From Clostridiales bacterium (GTDB taxonomy: Bacteria > Bacillota > Clostridia > Oscillospirales > Butyricicoccaceae), in the NCBI GenBank assembly GCA_019420045.1, contig JAHZHY010000328.1:1-7733 (forward strand): 7,733 nt of DNA. The letters are read 5' to 3'. A program made the translations under genes and the position numbers. This document shows positions 1-5,801 of this stretch, in pieces; position 1 is the first letter of the stretch; every line of letters begins with the position of its first letter. The notes beneath the pieces are model-generated. The model made no database searches and had not been told where the DNA came from. It was given only the letters and a program-made list of their open reading frames with translations.

Positions 1-1317
1 GTTCAGACGGGTCTTGTTGGAAGCGTTGATGGAGGAGCTGTGATACACGCCCACCACATAGCTCAGCAGATCGCTGGAAGAATAGCCGCCGATGGAAGCA
101 GTAAAGTCACCTTCCGCGGTAGCGGACAGATAGGTAGCCAGGTCCATGCTCTCGATTTCGCAGTTGATGCCGATTTCCTTCAGATTGGCCTGGATGACTT
201 CGGCAGCGCGCTTCTTGGTGTCGTCGGAGCAGATGATGGAGAACTGCACAGAAGCAGGGTCCACACCGGACTGATCCAGCCATTCCTTGGCCTTTTTCAC
301 ATCATAGGTGTCGGCATTCTCTTCGGTAGCGCCCTCAAAGTTCATGGGCATCTGGGACACAGCAGGAGTAGCCATGCCATTGTAGGCAACGGTAACAACG
401 CTGTCCTTGTCGATGGCGGTGTTGATGGCGTGACGCACAGCTTCGTTGTCCAGGCCGGGCTTCTCGTTGTTCAGCATCAGCCAGGTCTCATTTGTGGAGT
501 TGTACTCGATAACAGTCAGATCAGAGTTTTCCTTCAGACGGTCGCCGTCCATGGCTTCTACTTCCACCACGAAGTCCACTTCGCCAGCTTCCAGAGCGAT
601 GGTACGGGAAGAGCCTTCGGGGATGATCTTCCAGGTCATGTTCTTGATCTTGGGAGCGCCCAGGAAGTAATCGTCAAAAGCTTCGAAAGTCAGGCTGTCG
701 CCGCGCTTCCACTCAACCAGCTTGTACGGACCGGAACCCACAGGATCTTCGTTGAAGTCGTGGCCTTCGTCGATGAGCTTCTTGGGAACGATGGCGTTGC
801 CGTGATGGCACAGGTTGCTCAGAACCATGGCGTCAGGGCCATCGGTCTTGATTTCAACAGTCAGATCGTCCACCTTGGTGATGGAAACGAAGTTCTTGTT
901 GTACAGGTTGACTTCGGCAAAGCCCTGGGCCCACTGGAGGGAAGCCACCACATCGTCGGCAGTCATAGTGTCGCCGTTGTGGAACTTGACGCCTTCCTTG
1001 ATCTTGAACCGCCAGGTGCTCTCGTCCACATTTTCATAGCTCTCCACCAGATGGGGCTGAGGCTTCAGATCCATATCGGTACGGAAGAGCATGCTGTAAG
1101 TCAGCTGGTTCATGTAGTCGCCAGCCACCGCATTGTGCTCGGTGGGAGACAGAGAGGGAGTCTCACCAGAAGTGGCGATGACGATACTGTCCTTGTCGCC
1201 GCCCTTGGTGCCGGTGCCCTTCTTGTCACCGCCGTCGCTGGAGCAACCAGCCAGCAGGCCCAGCAGCATCACTGTGGCCAGAAGCAGGCTGAGCAGCCGA
1301 ACTTTTCTGTTTCTCAT
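1..1317 (-). CDS. Family 5 ABC-importer substrate-binding lipoprotein (paralog A), C-terminus outside window
   Basis: Extracellular receptor of an ABC importer in the oligopeptide/nickel-type family 5; it captures a solute and hands it to a permease. There are 439 codons to the window edge; by comparison with paralog B about 73 C-terminal residues are missing, so this is an edge effect and not a broken gene. Residues 1-25 are a lipoprotein signal: RNRK, a hydrophobic core, and the lipobox LAG with Cys25 as the lipidated residue. A Gly/Lys/Asp-rich tether (26-42) follows. Family features are the start of the mature domain DSIVIAT (43-49), GVKFHNGDTMTADDVV (109-124), GSGPYKLVEW (194-203) and VRHAINTAIDK (294-304). 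A Cys-His-His-Gly stretch lies at 170-173. The start is set by GAGGTG at 1325-1330, 7 nt upstream. The body is closest to B, but the signal-peptide DNA is closest to C. The ligand is unknown: a peptide is the default, and other family 5 ligands are possible. Confidence 0.96.
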   Translation of the reverse strand, partial: MRNRKVRLLSLLLATVMLLGLLAGCSSDGGDKKGTGTKGGDKDSIVIATSGETPSLSPTEHNAVAGDYMNQLTYSMLFRTDMDLKPQPHLVESYENVDESTWRFKIKEGVKFHNGDTMTADDVVASLQWAQGFAEVNLYNKNFVSITKVDDLTVEIKTDGPDAMVLSNLCHHGNAIVPKKLIDEGHDFNEDPVGSGPYKLVEWKRGDSLTFEAFDDYFLGAPKIKNMTWKIIPEGSSRTIALEAGEVDFVVEVEAMDGDRLKENSDLTVIEYNSTNETWLMLNNEKPGLDNEAVRHAINTAIDKDSVVTVAYNGMATPAVSQMPMNFEGATEENADTYDVKKAKEWLDQSGVDPASVQFSIICSDDTKKRAAEVIQANLKEIGINCEIESMDLATYLSATAEGDFTASIGGYSSSDLLSYVVGVYHSSSINASNKTRLN

Positions 1318-1345
1318 GTGTTTTCACCTCATAAAATATTTTCAA

Positions 1346-1359
1346 CAGGGATTTCCCTG
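1346..1359 (-). promoter_or_regulatory. Leader hairpin upstream of A
   Basis: A perfect inverted repeat CAGGGA-TT-TCCCTG lies 29-42 nt upstream of the A start codon, inside the predicted leader. It sits between sequences also found in the B leader (TTTTCAACA on one side, CCGAATC on the other), while the stem itself differs from that of B. Whether it regulates translation or mRNA stability is inference. Confidence 0.45.
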
Positions 1360-1475
1360 CCGAATCGCTTTTTCATCTCCTGAAAACCATCAAGAAATTA
1401 AACGAAAATTTAACAAAATAATTAAAAAATTATTGTTAAATAGTTCACTGTTTGTTTATTTTTTATTGCAAAGCT

Positions 1476-1504
1476 ATTATATCTCTTCTCTTTTCTTTTT
1501 GCAA
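1476..1504 (-). promoter_or_regulatory. Sigma-A-type promoter of gene A
   Basis: On the minus strand, TTGCAA (1504-1499) and a perfect TATAAT (1481-1476) are separated by exactly 17 nt. The -35 box matches TTGACA at 4 of 6 positions. The predicted start site near 1469 gives a leader of about 150 nt. The same pair of boxes with the same spacing precedes gene B. The promoter lies downstream of the B terminator, so A is transcribed independently. Confidence 0.75.
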
Positions 1505-1694
1505 CGCCCGGCTTTTCAAGCTCTTCCCCACTGATTCTTTGCACTTTACACAACTTTTGCAAACTTAATTTGTCCACATCTCCTACTTTTTGTCCTTTTT
1601 CTAAAATCTTCTATATATATTATGCCCATCTTTTTTTACATTTACATCGCTTTTTTGGTGATTCAGCTGATTTTCATAATTTGCTTAACAACAC

Positions 1695-1729
1695 AAAAAA
1701 TTCCTGCGGGAGTTCCCGCAGGAATTTTT
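1695..1729 (-). terminator. Intrinsic terminator of gene B (probably bidirectional)
   Basis: The stem TTCCTGCGGG / CCCGCAGGAA (1701-1710 with 1715-1724) has a 4-nt loop and is flanked by a run of A on the left (U run for the minus transcript) and a run of T on the right (1725-1729). It lies about 27 nt beyond the B stop codon. Its symmetry means it could also stop plus-strand transcription. Confidence 0.93.
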
Positions 1730-1755
1730 CAATTACATTATGCTGTAACGAAAGC

Positions 1756-3297
1756 TTATTCCTCCCAGTACACATCTTCAAAATAAAGTGTGCCGCTGTC
1801 GCTGACTTCCACGCCCTTCAGACCGGAGTTATACGCTCTCAGAGTCAGGGGCTGATACAGAGGAACCTGGGAGCAGATCTCATTGAGTTTGGCCGAAAGC
1901 TGTTCCAGGATAGCCACTCTCTCCTCTTCGTCCAAAGTGGTCTTGGCCTGATCGATCAGGGCATCCACTTCCGGATCGTTCAACCGGGTCTTGTTGGAAG
2001 CGTTGATGGAAGAGCTGTGATACACGCCTACCACATAGCTCAGCAGGTTGCTGGAGGTGTAACCACCGATGGCTGCGGTGTAATCACCTTCTGCTGTGGT
2101 GGAAAGGTATGTGGCCAGGTCCATGCTCTCAATGGTGCACTCAATGCCGATTTCCTTCAGGTTGGCCTGGATCACTTCGGCGGCTCTCTTCTTGGTGTCA
2201 TCCGAAGTGATGATGGAGAAGGTGACCGAAGAAGGATCTACGCCGGAAGCATCCAGATATTCCTTGGCCTTTTCCACATCATAGGTATCGGCATTTTCCT
2301 CCGTGGTACCGGGGAAGTTGCTGGGGGTCATTGTCCAGGAAGCTGTGGCCATTCCATTGTAAGCCACAGTGACAACGCTTTCCTTATCAATGGCGCTGTT
2401 GATGGCGTGACGCACATTCTGATTGTCCAGGCCAGGGGCTTCGTTGTTCAGCATCAACCAGTTGTGGCTGGTGTCGTTGTACTGAAGAACGGTGATATCG
2501 CTGTTTTCCTTCAGACGATCGGCATCCATGGATTCCACTTCCACGATGAAGTCCACTTCGCCGGCTTCCAAGGCGATGGTACGGGAAGAACCTTCAGGGA
2601 TGATCTTCCAGGTCATGTTCTTGATTTTGGCGGGGCCTTTGAAATAGTCTTCAAAAGCTTCGAAGGTCAGGCTGTCGCCGCGCTTCCACTCCACCAGCTT
2701 GTACGGGCCGGTGCCCACAGGATCGGTGTTGAAGTCGTGGCCTTCGTCGATCAGGCTCTTGGGAACGATGGCGTTGCCATGGTGGCACAGGTTACTCAGC
2801 AACATGGCGTCGGGGCCATCGGTCTTGATTTCAACGGTGAGATCGTCCACCTTGGTGATGGAAACGATATCGCTGTTGTACAGGTTGACTTCGGCAAAGC
2901 CCTGGGCCCACTGGATGGAAGCCACTACATCATCGGCGGTCATAGTCTCACCGTTGTGGAACTTGACCCCTTCTTTGATTGTAAACTGCCAGGTGCTTTC
3001 ATCAATGTTCTCGTATGTGTCTACCAGATCGGGTTCCGGTTCCAGATCCATGCCGGAGCGGAACAATGTGTTATAGGTCAACAGATTCATGTAAGAACCC
3101 GCCACGGCGTTGTGCTCGGTGGGGGACAGAGAGGGTGTCTCACCAGAGGTGGCAATGACGATGCTGTCTTTGGTTCCGCCGCTGTCGGTTTTATCGCTGG
3201 ATTTGTCGCCGCTGTCACTGGAACAACCGGCAAACAAGCCAACCGACATAATGCCGGCCAGCAATAAGCTGATGGCACGCAGTTTCCTCTTTCTCAT
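1756..3297 (-). CDS. Family 5 ABC-importer substrate-binding lipoprotein (paralog B)
   Basis: A complete 513-residue receptor of the oligopeptide/nickel-type ABC importers, close to the family's usual length of about 500-550. Residues 1-25 form a signal peptide (RKRK, hydrophobic core, FAG with Cys25), then a Ser/Asp/Lys/Gly tether to about 43. The family 5 domain follows: DSIVIAT (44-50), GVKFHNGETMTADDVV (110-125), Cys-His-His-Gly (171-174), GTGPYKLVEW (195-204), the invariant WKIIPEGSSRTIALEAGE (230-247), and VRHAINSAIDKE (295-306). The C-terminus ends LYFEDVYWEE. GAGGTG at 3305-3310 lies 7 nt from the ATG and fixes the start. Over residues 171-267 I count 10 differences from A. The signal peptide instead shares the stretch MxVGLFAG with D. 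It has its own promoter and terminator and no adjacent permease or ATPase. The ligand is unknown. Confidence 0.97.
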   Translation of the reverse strand: MRKRKLRAISLLLAGIMSVGLFAGCSSDSGDKSSDKTDSGGTKDSIVIATSGETPSLSPTEHNAVAGSYMNLLTYNTLFRSGMDLEPEPDLVDTYENIDESTWQFTIKEGVKFHNGETMTADDVVASIQWAQGFAEVNLYNSDIVSITKVDDLTVEIKTDGPDAMLLSNLCHHGNAIVPKSLIDEGHDFNTDPVGTGPYKLVEWKRGDSLTFEAFEDYFKGPAKIKNMTWKIIPEGSSRTIALEAGEVDFIVEVESMDADRLKENSDITVLQYNDTSHNWLMLNNEAPGLDNQNVRHAINSAIDKESVVTVAYNGMATASWTMTPSNFPGTTEENADTYDVEKAKEYLDASGVDPSSVTFSIITSDDTKKRAAEVIQANLKEIGIECTIESMDLATYLSTTAEGDYTAAIGGYTSSNLLSYVVGVYHSSSINASNKTRLNDPEVDALIDQAKTTLDEEERVAILEQLSAKLNEICSQVPLYQPLTLRAYNSGLKGVEVSDSGTLYFEDVYWEE

Positions 3298-3325
3298 AAA
3301 TTTTCACCTCATAAATTATTTTCAA

Positions 3326-3342
3326 CAAAGGCTATGCCTTGG
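3326..3342 (-). promoter_or_regulatory. Leader hairpin upstream of B
   Basis: AAGGC-TAT-GCCTT (3328-3340) forms a 5-bp stem, and one further C-G pair closes it beyond a mismatch. It occupies the same place as the A hairpin (from 29 nt upstream of the start codon) between the same flanking words, with different but still complementary stem bases. That pattern suggests the structure, not the sequence, is kept. The role is unknown. Confidence 0.4.
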
Positions 3343-3438
3343 CCGAATCATACCGTATCTTTATCTTTCCGTGACGGTTTCCTGTTTTCGGCAGAACCAC
3401 CAAGAGTTTTTGAAAAATACTTTTTCTATTTGTTAAAT

Positions 3439-3467
3439 ATTATAATGCTATATTTTTCACTTTGCAA
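3439..3467 (-). promoter_or_regulatory. Sigma-A-type promoter of gene B
   Basis: On the minus strand, TTGCAA (3467-3462), a 17-nt spacer and a perfect TATAAT (3444-3439). The predicted start near 3432 gives a leader of about 135 nt. The boxes and spacing are identical to the gene A promoter, while the spacer sequence differs. Confidence 0.78.
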
Positions 3468-3495
3468 CATTTTGTTTCTTTTCACCTAATTTTCA

Positions 3496-3535
3496 CATAA
3501 CTTTTTCTTTATATCTTGTACAATTTTTATTTTTT
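3496..3535. repeat. T-rich upstream element shared with gene D
   Basis: This 40-base stretch starts CATAA, contains ATATCTT and ends in A followed by six T. It matches 7535-7577 at 35 of 40 positions if one 3-nt insertion is allowed in the D copy. Both copies begin about 200 nt upstream of their start codons (199 in B, 201 in D). It lies just upstream of the B -35 box. The T-rich composition lowers the weight of the match. Confidence 0.4.
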
Positions 3536-3547
3536 GACATTGGTCAA
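3534..3547. promoter_or_regulatory. Small inverted repeat, possible operator
   Basis: TTGAC-ATTG-GTCAA is a perfect 5-bp inverted repeat with a 4-nt spacer, about 67 nt upstream of the B -35 box. It could be an operator half-site pair, but it is short and not repeated upstream of the other three genes. Confidence 0.2.
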
Positions 3548-3740
3548 ACCAAACAAACCACCCTCAGGATAATTTACAATTCATTTAATTTTTTGTGCAT
3601 CTTTTTAATTTATTGCCCCATTGCGCCCATGTGACACAGCATATTATACGATTTTTTCATCATCTCAAATTTATTACTAAAATATGAACAAAACGCAAGG
3701 AAAATCCTTAAAATTCCCTACTCCGGCCCAAATTTGCAAT

Positions 3741-3773
3741 AAAAAAAGAGCCCGCGCTGTGCGCGAGCTCTTT
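3741..3773 (-). terminator. Intrinsic terminator of gene C
   Basis: Read on the minus strand, the stem AAAGAGC-U-CGCGC / GCGCG-G-GCUCUUU has loop ACA and runs into a seven-U tract. The one position that is mismatched on the plus strand (C3752/A3766) becomes a U-G wobble in the minus transcript, which supports use in that direction. It lies about 20 nt beyond the C stop codon. Confidence 0.92.
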
Positions 3774-3792
3774 CAAAGCAGTACTTTTTAAC

Positions 3793-5328
3793 TTATTTCC
3801 AGCTCACATCTTCGAAGTACAGAGTGCCGCTGGGAGAAACCTCAACGCCCTGGAGATTGGCGTTGTAAGCACGGAAGTTGACAGGCTGATACAGAGGAAC
3901 CTGAGGAGTCAGGGTGTTGATCAAGGAGATGCACTCCTGCAGCACCTTATCTCTCTCGGTGGCATCGATGGTGGCCGAAGCCTTGTCGATGAGGGCGTCC
4001 ACTTCAGGATTGTTCAGACGGGTCTTGTTGGAACCGTTGATGGACTTGGAGTGGAACACACCAACCAGGAAGGAAACCATGTCGCTGGAGGTGTAGTTGC
4101 CGATGGAAGCAGTGTAGTTGCCTTCACCTGTGACAGACAGGTAGGTGGCCAGGTCCATGCTCTCGATGGTGGCGTTGATGCCCAGAGTGTCCTTCAGGTT
4201 GGCCTGAATAACCTCGGCAGCACGCTTCTTGGTATCGTTGGAGCAGATGATGCTCATCTCGATGGAAGCAGGATCCACACCGGATTCATCCATATACTTC
4301 TTGGCCTGCTCAGGATCGAAGGAATTCACATTCTCTTCGCTGGCGCCAGGCATGTTGTTGGGAGCCTGGGAGTAGATAGCAGTGCCCATGCCGTTCAGGG
4401 CAACAGCGATAACGCTTTCCTTATCAACGGCGCAGTCCATAGCCTTACGAACCAGTTCGTTATCCAGGCCGGGCTTTTCGTTGTTCAGCATCATCCAGTT
4501 GTGCTCGGTAGCGTCATACTCATAGAGAGCCACTTCATCGTTGCCAGCCAGACGGTCATAGTCCATGGCTTCCACTTCCACGATAAAGTCGATCTCGCCG
4601 GCTTCCAGAGCGATGGTACGGGAAGAGCCTTCGGGGATGATCTTCCAGGTCATGTGCTTGATGGGAGCTTCGCCGTCAAAGTAATCGGCAAAGGCTTCGA
4701 ATTCCACGCTGTCGCCCCGCTTCCACTCAACCAGCTTGTAGGGGCCGGAACCGACGGGATCGGAGGCAAAGTCATGGCCTTCGTCCAGCAGCTTCTTGGG
4801 AACGATGGCGTTGCCGTGATGGCACAGGTGGTTCAGCAGAACAGCGGAGGGGCCAGGAGTGGTGATCTTGATGGTGTACTCATCCACAGCTTCGATGGTG
4901 TCAACACACTGGTTGTACAGGTTGACTTCGGCGCAGGTCTTGCCATACTCGATGGAAGCAACCACATCTTCGGCCTTCATCTCGTCGCCGTTGTGGAACT
5001 TAACGCCCTGCTTCAGCTTGAAGACCCATTCGGTCTCGCTGGTATTTTCGTAGCTTTCCACCAGGTTGGGCTGGGGATTCATTTCTTCATCGGTGTTGAA
5101 CAGGGTGCTGTAAGTCAGCAGGTTCATGTAGCTACCGGCTGTAGCGTTGTGGTCAAAGGGAGAAAGGGAAGGAGTCTCACTCATGGTAGCGATGACGATG
5201 CTGTCTTTCTTGCCGCCCTCGCTGCCTTTTTTGTCGCCGCCGCCGTTACTGGAGCAACCAGCCAGCAGACCCAGCAGCATCACTGTAGCCAGAAGCAGGC
5301 TTAGCAGACGCAGTTTTCTGTTTCTCAT
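3793..5328 (-). CDS. Family 5 ABC-importer substrate-binding lipoprotein (paralog C)
   Basis: A complete 511-residue lipoprotein receptor of the oligopeptide/nickel-type importer family. The signal peptide is nearly the same as in A (RNRK, Leu-rich core, LAG, Cys25), followed by a Gly/Lys/Glu tether to about 41. Family landmarks: DSIVIAT (42-48), GVKFHNGDEMKAEDVV (108-123), Cys-His-His-Gly (169-172), GSGPYKLVEW (193-202), WKIIPEGSSRTIALEAGE (228-245), VRKAMDCAVDKE (293-304). The C-terminus ends LYFEDVSWK, without the terminal Glu-Glu of B and D. Two cysteines at 132 and 141, absent from A and B, could form a disulfide or be free thiols. GAGGTG at 5336-5341, 7 nt from the ATG, sets the start. 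It is a single-gene unit with its own promoter and terminator. It is intermediate in the family: closer to A and B than to D. The ligand is unknown. Confidence 0.97.
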   Translation of the reverse strand: MRNRKLRLLSLLLATVMLLGLLAGCSSNGGGDKKGSEGGKKDSIVIATMSETPSLSPFDHNATAGSYMNLLTYSTLFNTDEEMNPQPNLVESYENTSETEWVFKLKQGVKFHNGDEMKAEDVVASIEYGKTCAEVNLYNQCVDTIEAVDEYTIKITTPGPSAVLLNHLCHHGNAIVPKKLLDEGHDFASDPVGSGPYKLVEWKRGDSVEFEAFADYFDGEAPIKHMTWKIIPEGSSRTIALEAGEIDFIVEVEAMDYDRLAGNDEVALYEYDATEHNWMMLNNEKPGLDNELVRKAMDCAVDKESVIAVALNGMGTAIYSQAPNNMPGASEENVNSFDPEQAKKYMDESGVDPASIEMSIICSNDTKKRAAEVIQANLKDTLGINATIESMDLATYLSVTGEGNYTASIGNYTSSDMVSFLVGVFHSKSINGSNKTRLNNPEVDALIDKASATIDATERDKVLQECISLINTLTPQVPLYQPVNFRAYNANLQGVEVSPSGTLYFEDVSWK

Positions 5329-5356
5329 AATGTTTCACCTCATGTAACATTGTTTG

Positions 5357-5379
5357 ACGGTCTTTGCCGCCTTCCCGGC
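5357..5379 (-). promoter_or_regulatory. Leader inverted repeats upstream of C
   Basis: On the minus strand, GCGG-CAAAGA-CCGU (5370-5357) can form a 4-bp stem with one G-U pair, 29-42 nt upstream of the start, exactly where the A hairpin lies. An overlapping alternative stem GCCG / CGGC (5366-5369 with 5376-5379) excludes the first. Both are weak; the shared position is the main argument. Confidence 0.3.
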
Positions 5380-5414
5380 TTTCTCCTCCGCGGGCAGGTT
5401 CACCGGATGATTGC

Positions 5415-5443
5415 ATTATAAGCGATGTTCATAAAATATTCAA
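5415..5443 (-). promoter_or_regulatory. Sigma-A-type promoter of gene C
   Basis: On the minus strand, TTGAAT (5443-5438), a 17-nt spacer and a perfect TATAAT (5420-5415). The predicted start near 5408 gives a leader of about 80 nt. The -35 box differs from that of A and B. Confidence 0.72.
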
Positions 5444-5729
5444 TAAAAATTTTAAAATAGCAAGGCGTTTTTTGTGCACCTTTTCGTGATATTTCCCCAA
5501 CTTAGCCGCTTTCTTTTATGCAAAATATCTCATTTACTTTACTTTGATTCCCTAACTATCTTCGATTTTTTGTATACTTTGCCCTAGGAATTTTCTGGTT
5601 TTCGTTGCATCTTTAACAAACTTTATTGCTTTTCTCGAATTTTCAATTTTCTTTTATAGATTTGTAATTATTGCGCTCTTTTTTCTCTGTCACGCCGATA
5701 TTTTTTCTTTTTTTCTCCGGAAAGACTAC

Positions 5730-5766
5730 AAAAAATCCCGGGAGAGAAAATCTCCCGGGATTTTTT
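5730..5766 (-). terminator. Intrinsic terminator of gene D (bidirectional form)
   Basis: A perfect 10-bp stem TCCCGGGAGA / TCTCCCGGGA (5736-5745 with 5751-5760) has loop GAAAA and is flanked by six A on the left and six T on the right. It lies 36 nt beyond the D stop codon. The symmetry would also block plus-strand transcription. Confidence 0.95.
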
Positions 5767-5801
5767 CATTTGTTCTTTTGGCTCTTTTTCTCATCTAACA
5801 A

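Larger units (their letters stand above)
1318..1755. other. Spacer between A and B: A leader, A promoter, B terminator
   Basis: This 438-base non-coding stretch is strongly T-rich on the plus strand, so purine-rich in the transcribed sense. It holds the A Shine-Dalgarno (1325-1330), a leader hairpin (1346-1359), the A promoter (1476-1504) and the B terminator (1695-1729). Between 1505 and 1694 I see no gene and no convincing operator, only AT-rich DNA with scattered TTTGCAA or TTGCA words. No open frame here has a ribosome-binding site and protein-like composition. Confidence 0.8.
3298..3792. other. Spacer between B and C: B leader, B promoter, C terminator
   Basis: This 495-base, very AT-rich non-coding stretch contains the B Shine-Dalgarno, a leader hairpin (3326-3342), the B promoter (3439-3467), a T-rich element shared with the D upstream region (3496-3535), a small inverted repeat (3534-3547) and the C terminator (3741-3773). 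A second TATAAT on the minus strand (3648-3643) has only a poor -35 partner. I see no gene. Confidence 0.8.
5329..5801. other. Spacer between C and D: C leader, C promoter, D terminator
   Basis: This 473-base non-coding stretch has a short GC-rich leader part (5357-5410) followed by a long T-rich tract. It holds the C Shine-Dalgarno (5336-5341), leader inverted repeats (5357-5379), the C promoter (5415-5443) and the D terminator (5730-5766). Between 5444 and 5729 I find no gene. The only recurring word is TTTTTTGTGCACCTTTT (5468-5484), which also occurs with one change in the B spacer. Confidence 0.8.

Noticed and set aside
1..1317. Gene A as a truncated pseudogene
   Set aside because: The frame is open to the first base and matches B without gaps at that point; the missing C-terminus is due to the window boundary.
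40..1383. Long plus-strand open frame opposite gene A (similar ones at 1570-3267, 4051-5304 and 5895-6632)
   Set aside because: They are antisense shadows of the receptor genes. Their translations are unusual repeats of the complementary codons (rich in His, Val and Gly), resemble each other only because the sense genes do, and have no ribosome-binding site, signal peptide or domain motif.
3643..3648. Second TATAAT on the minus strand upstream of B
   Set aside because: The only -35 candidate, TTGAGA, is 15 nt away, which is too short, and the leader would be about 340 nt. It is kept only as a note in the spacer entry.
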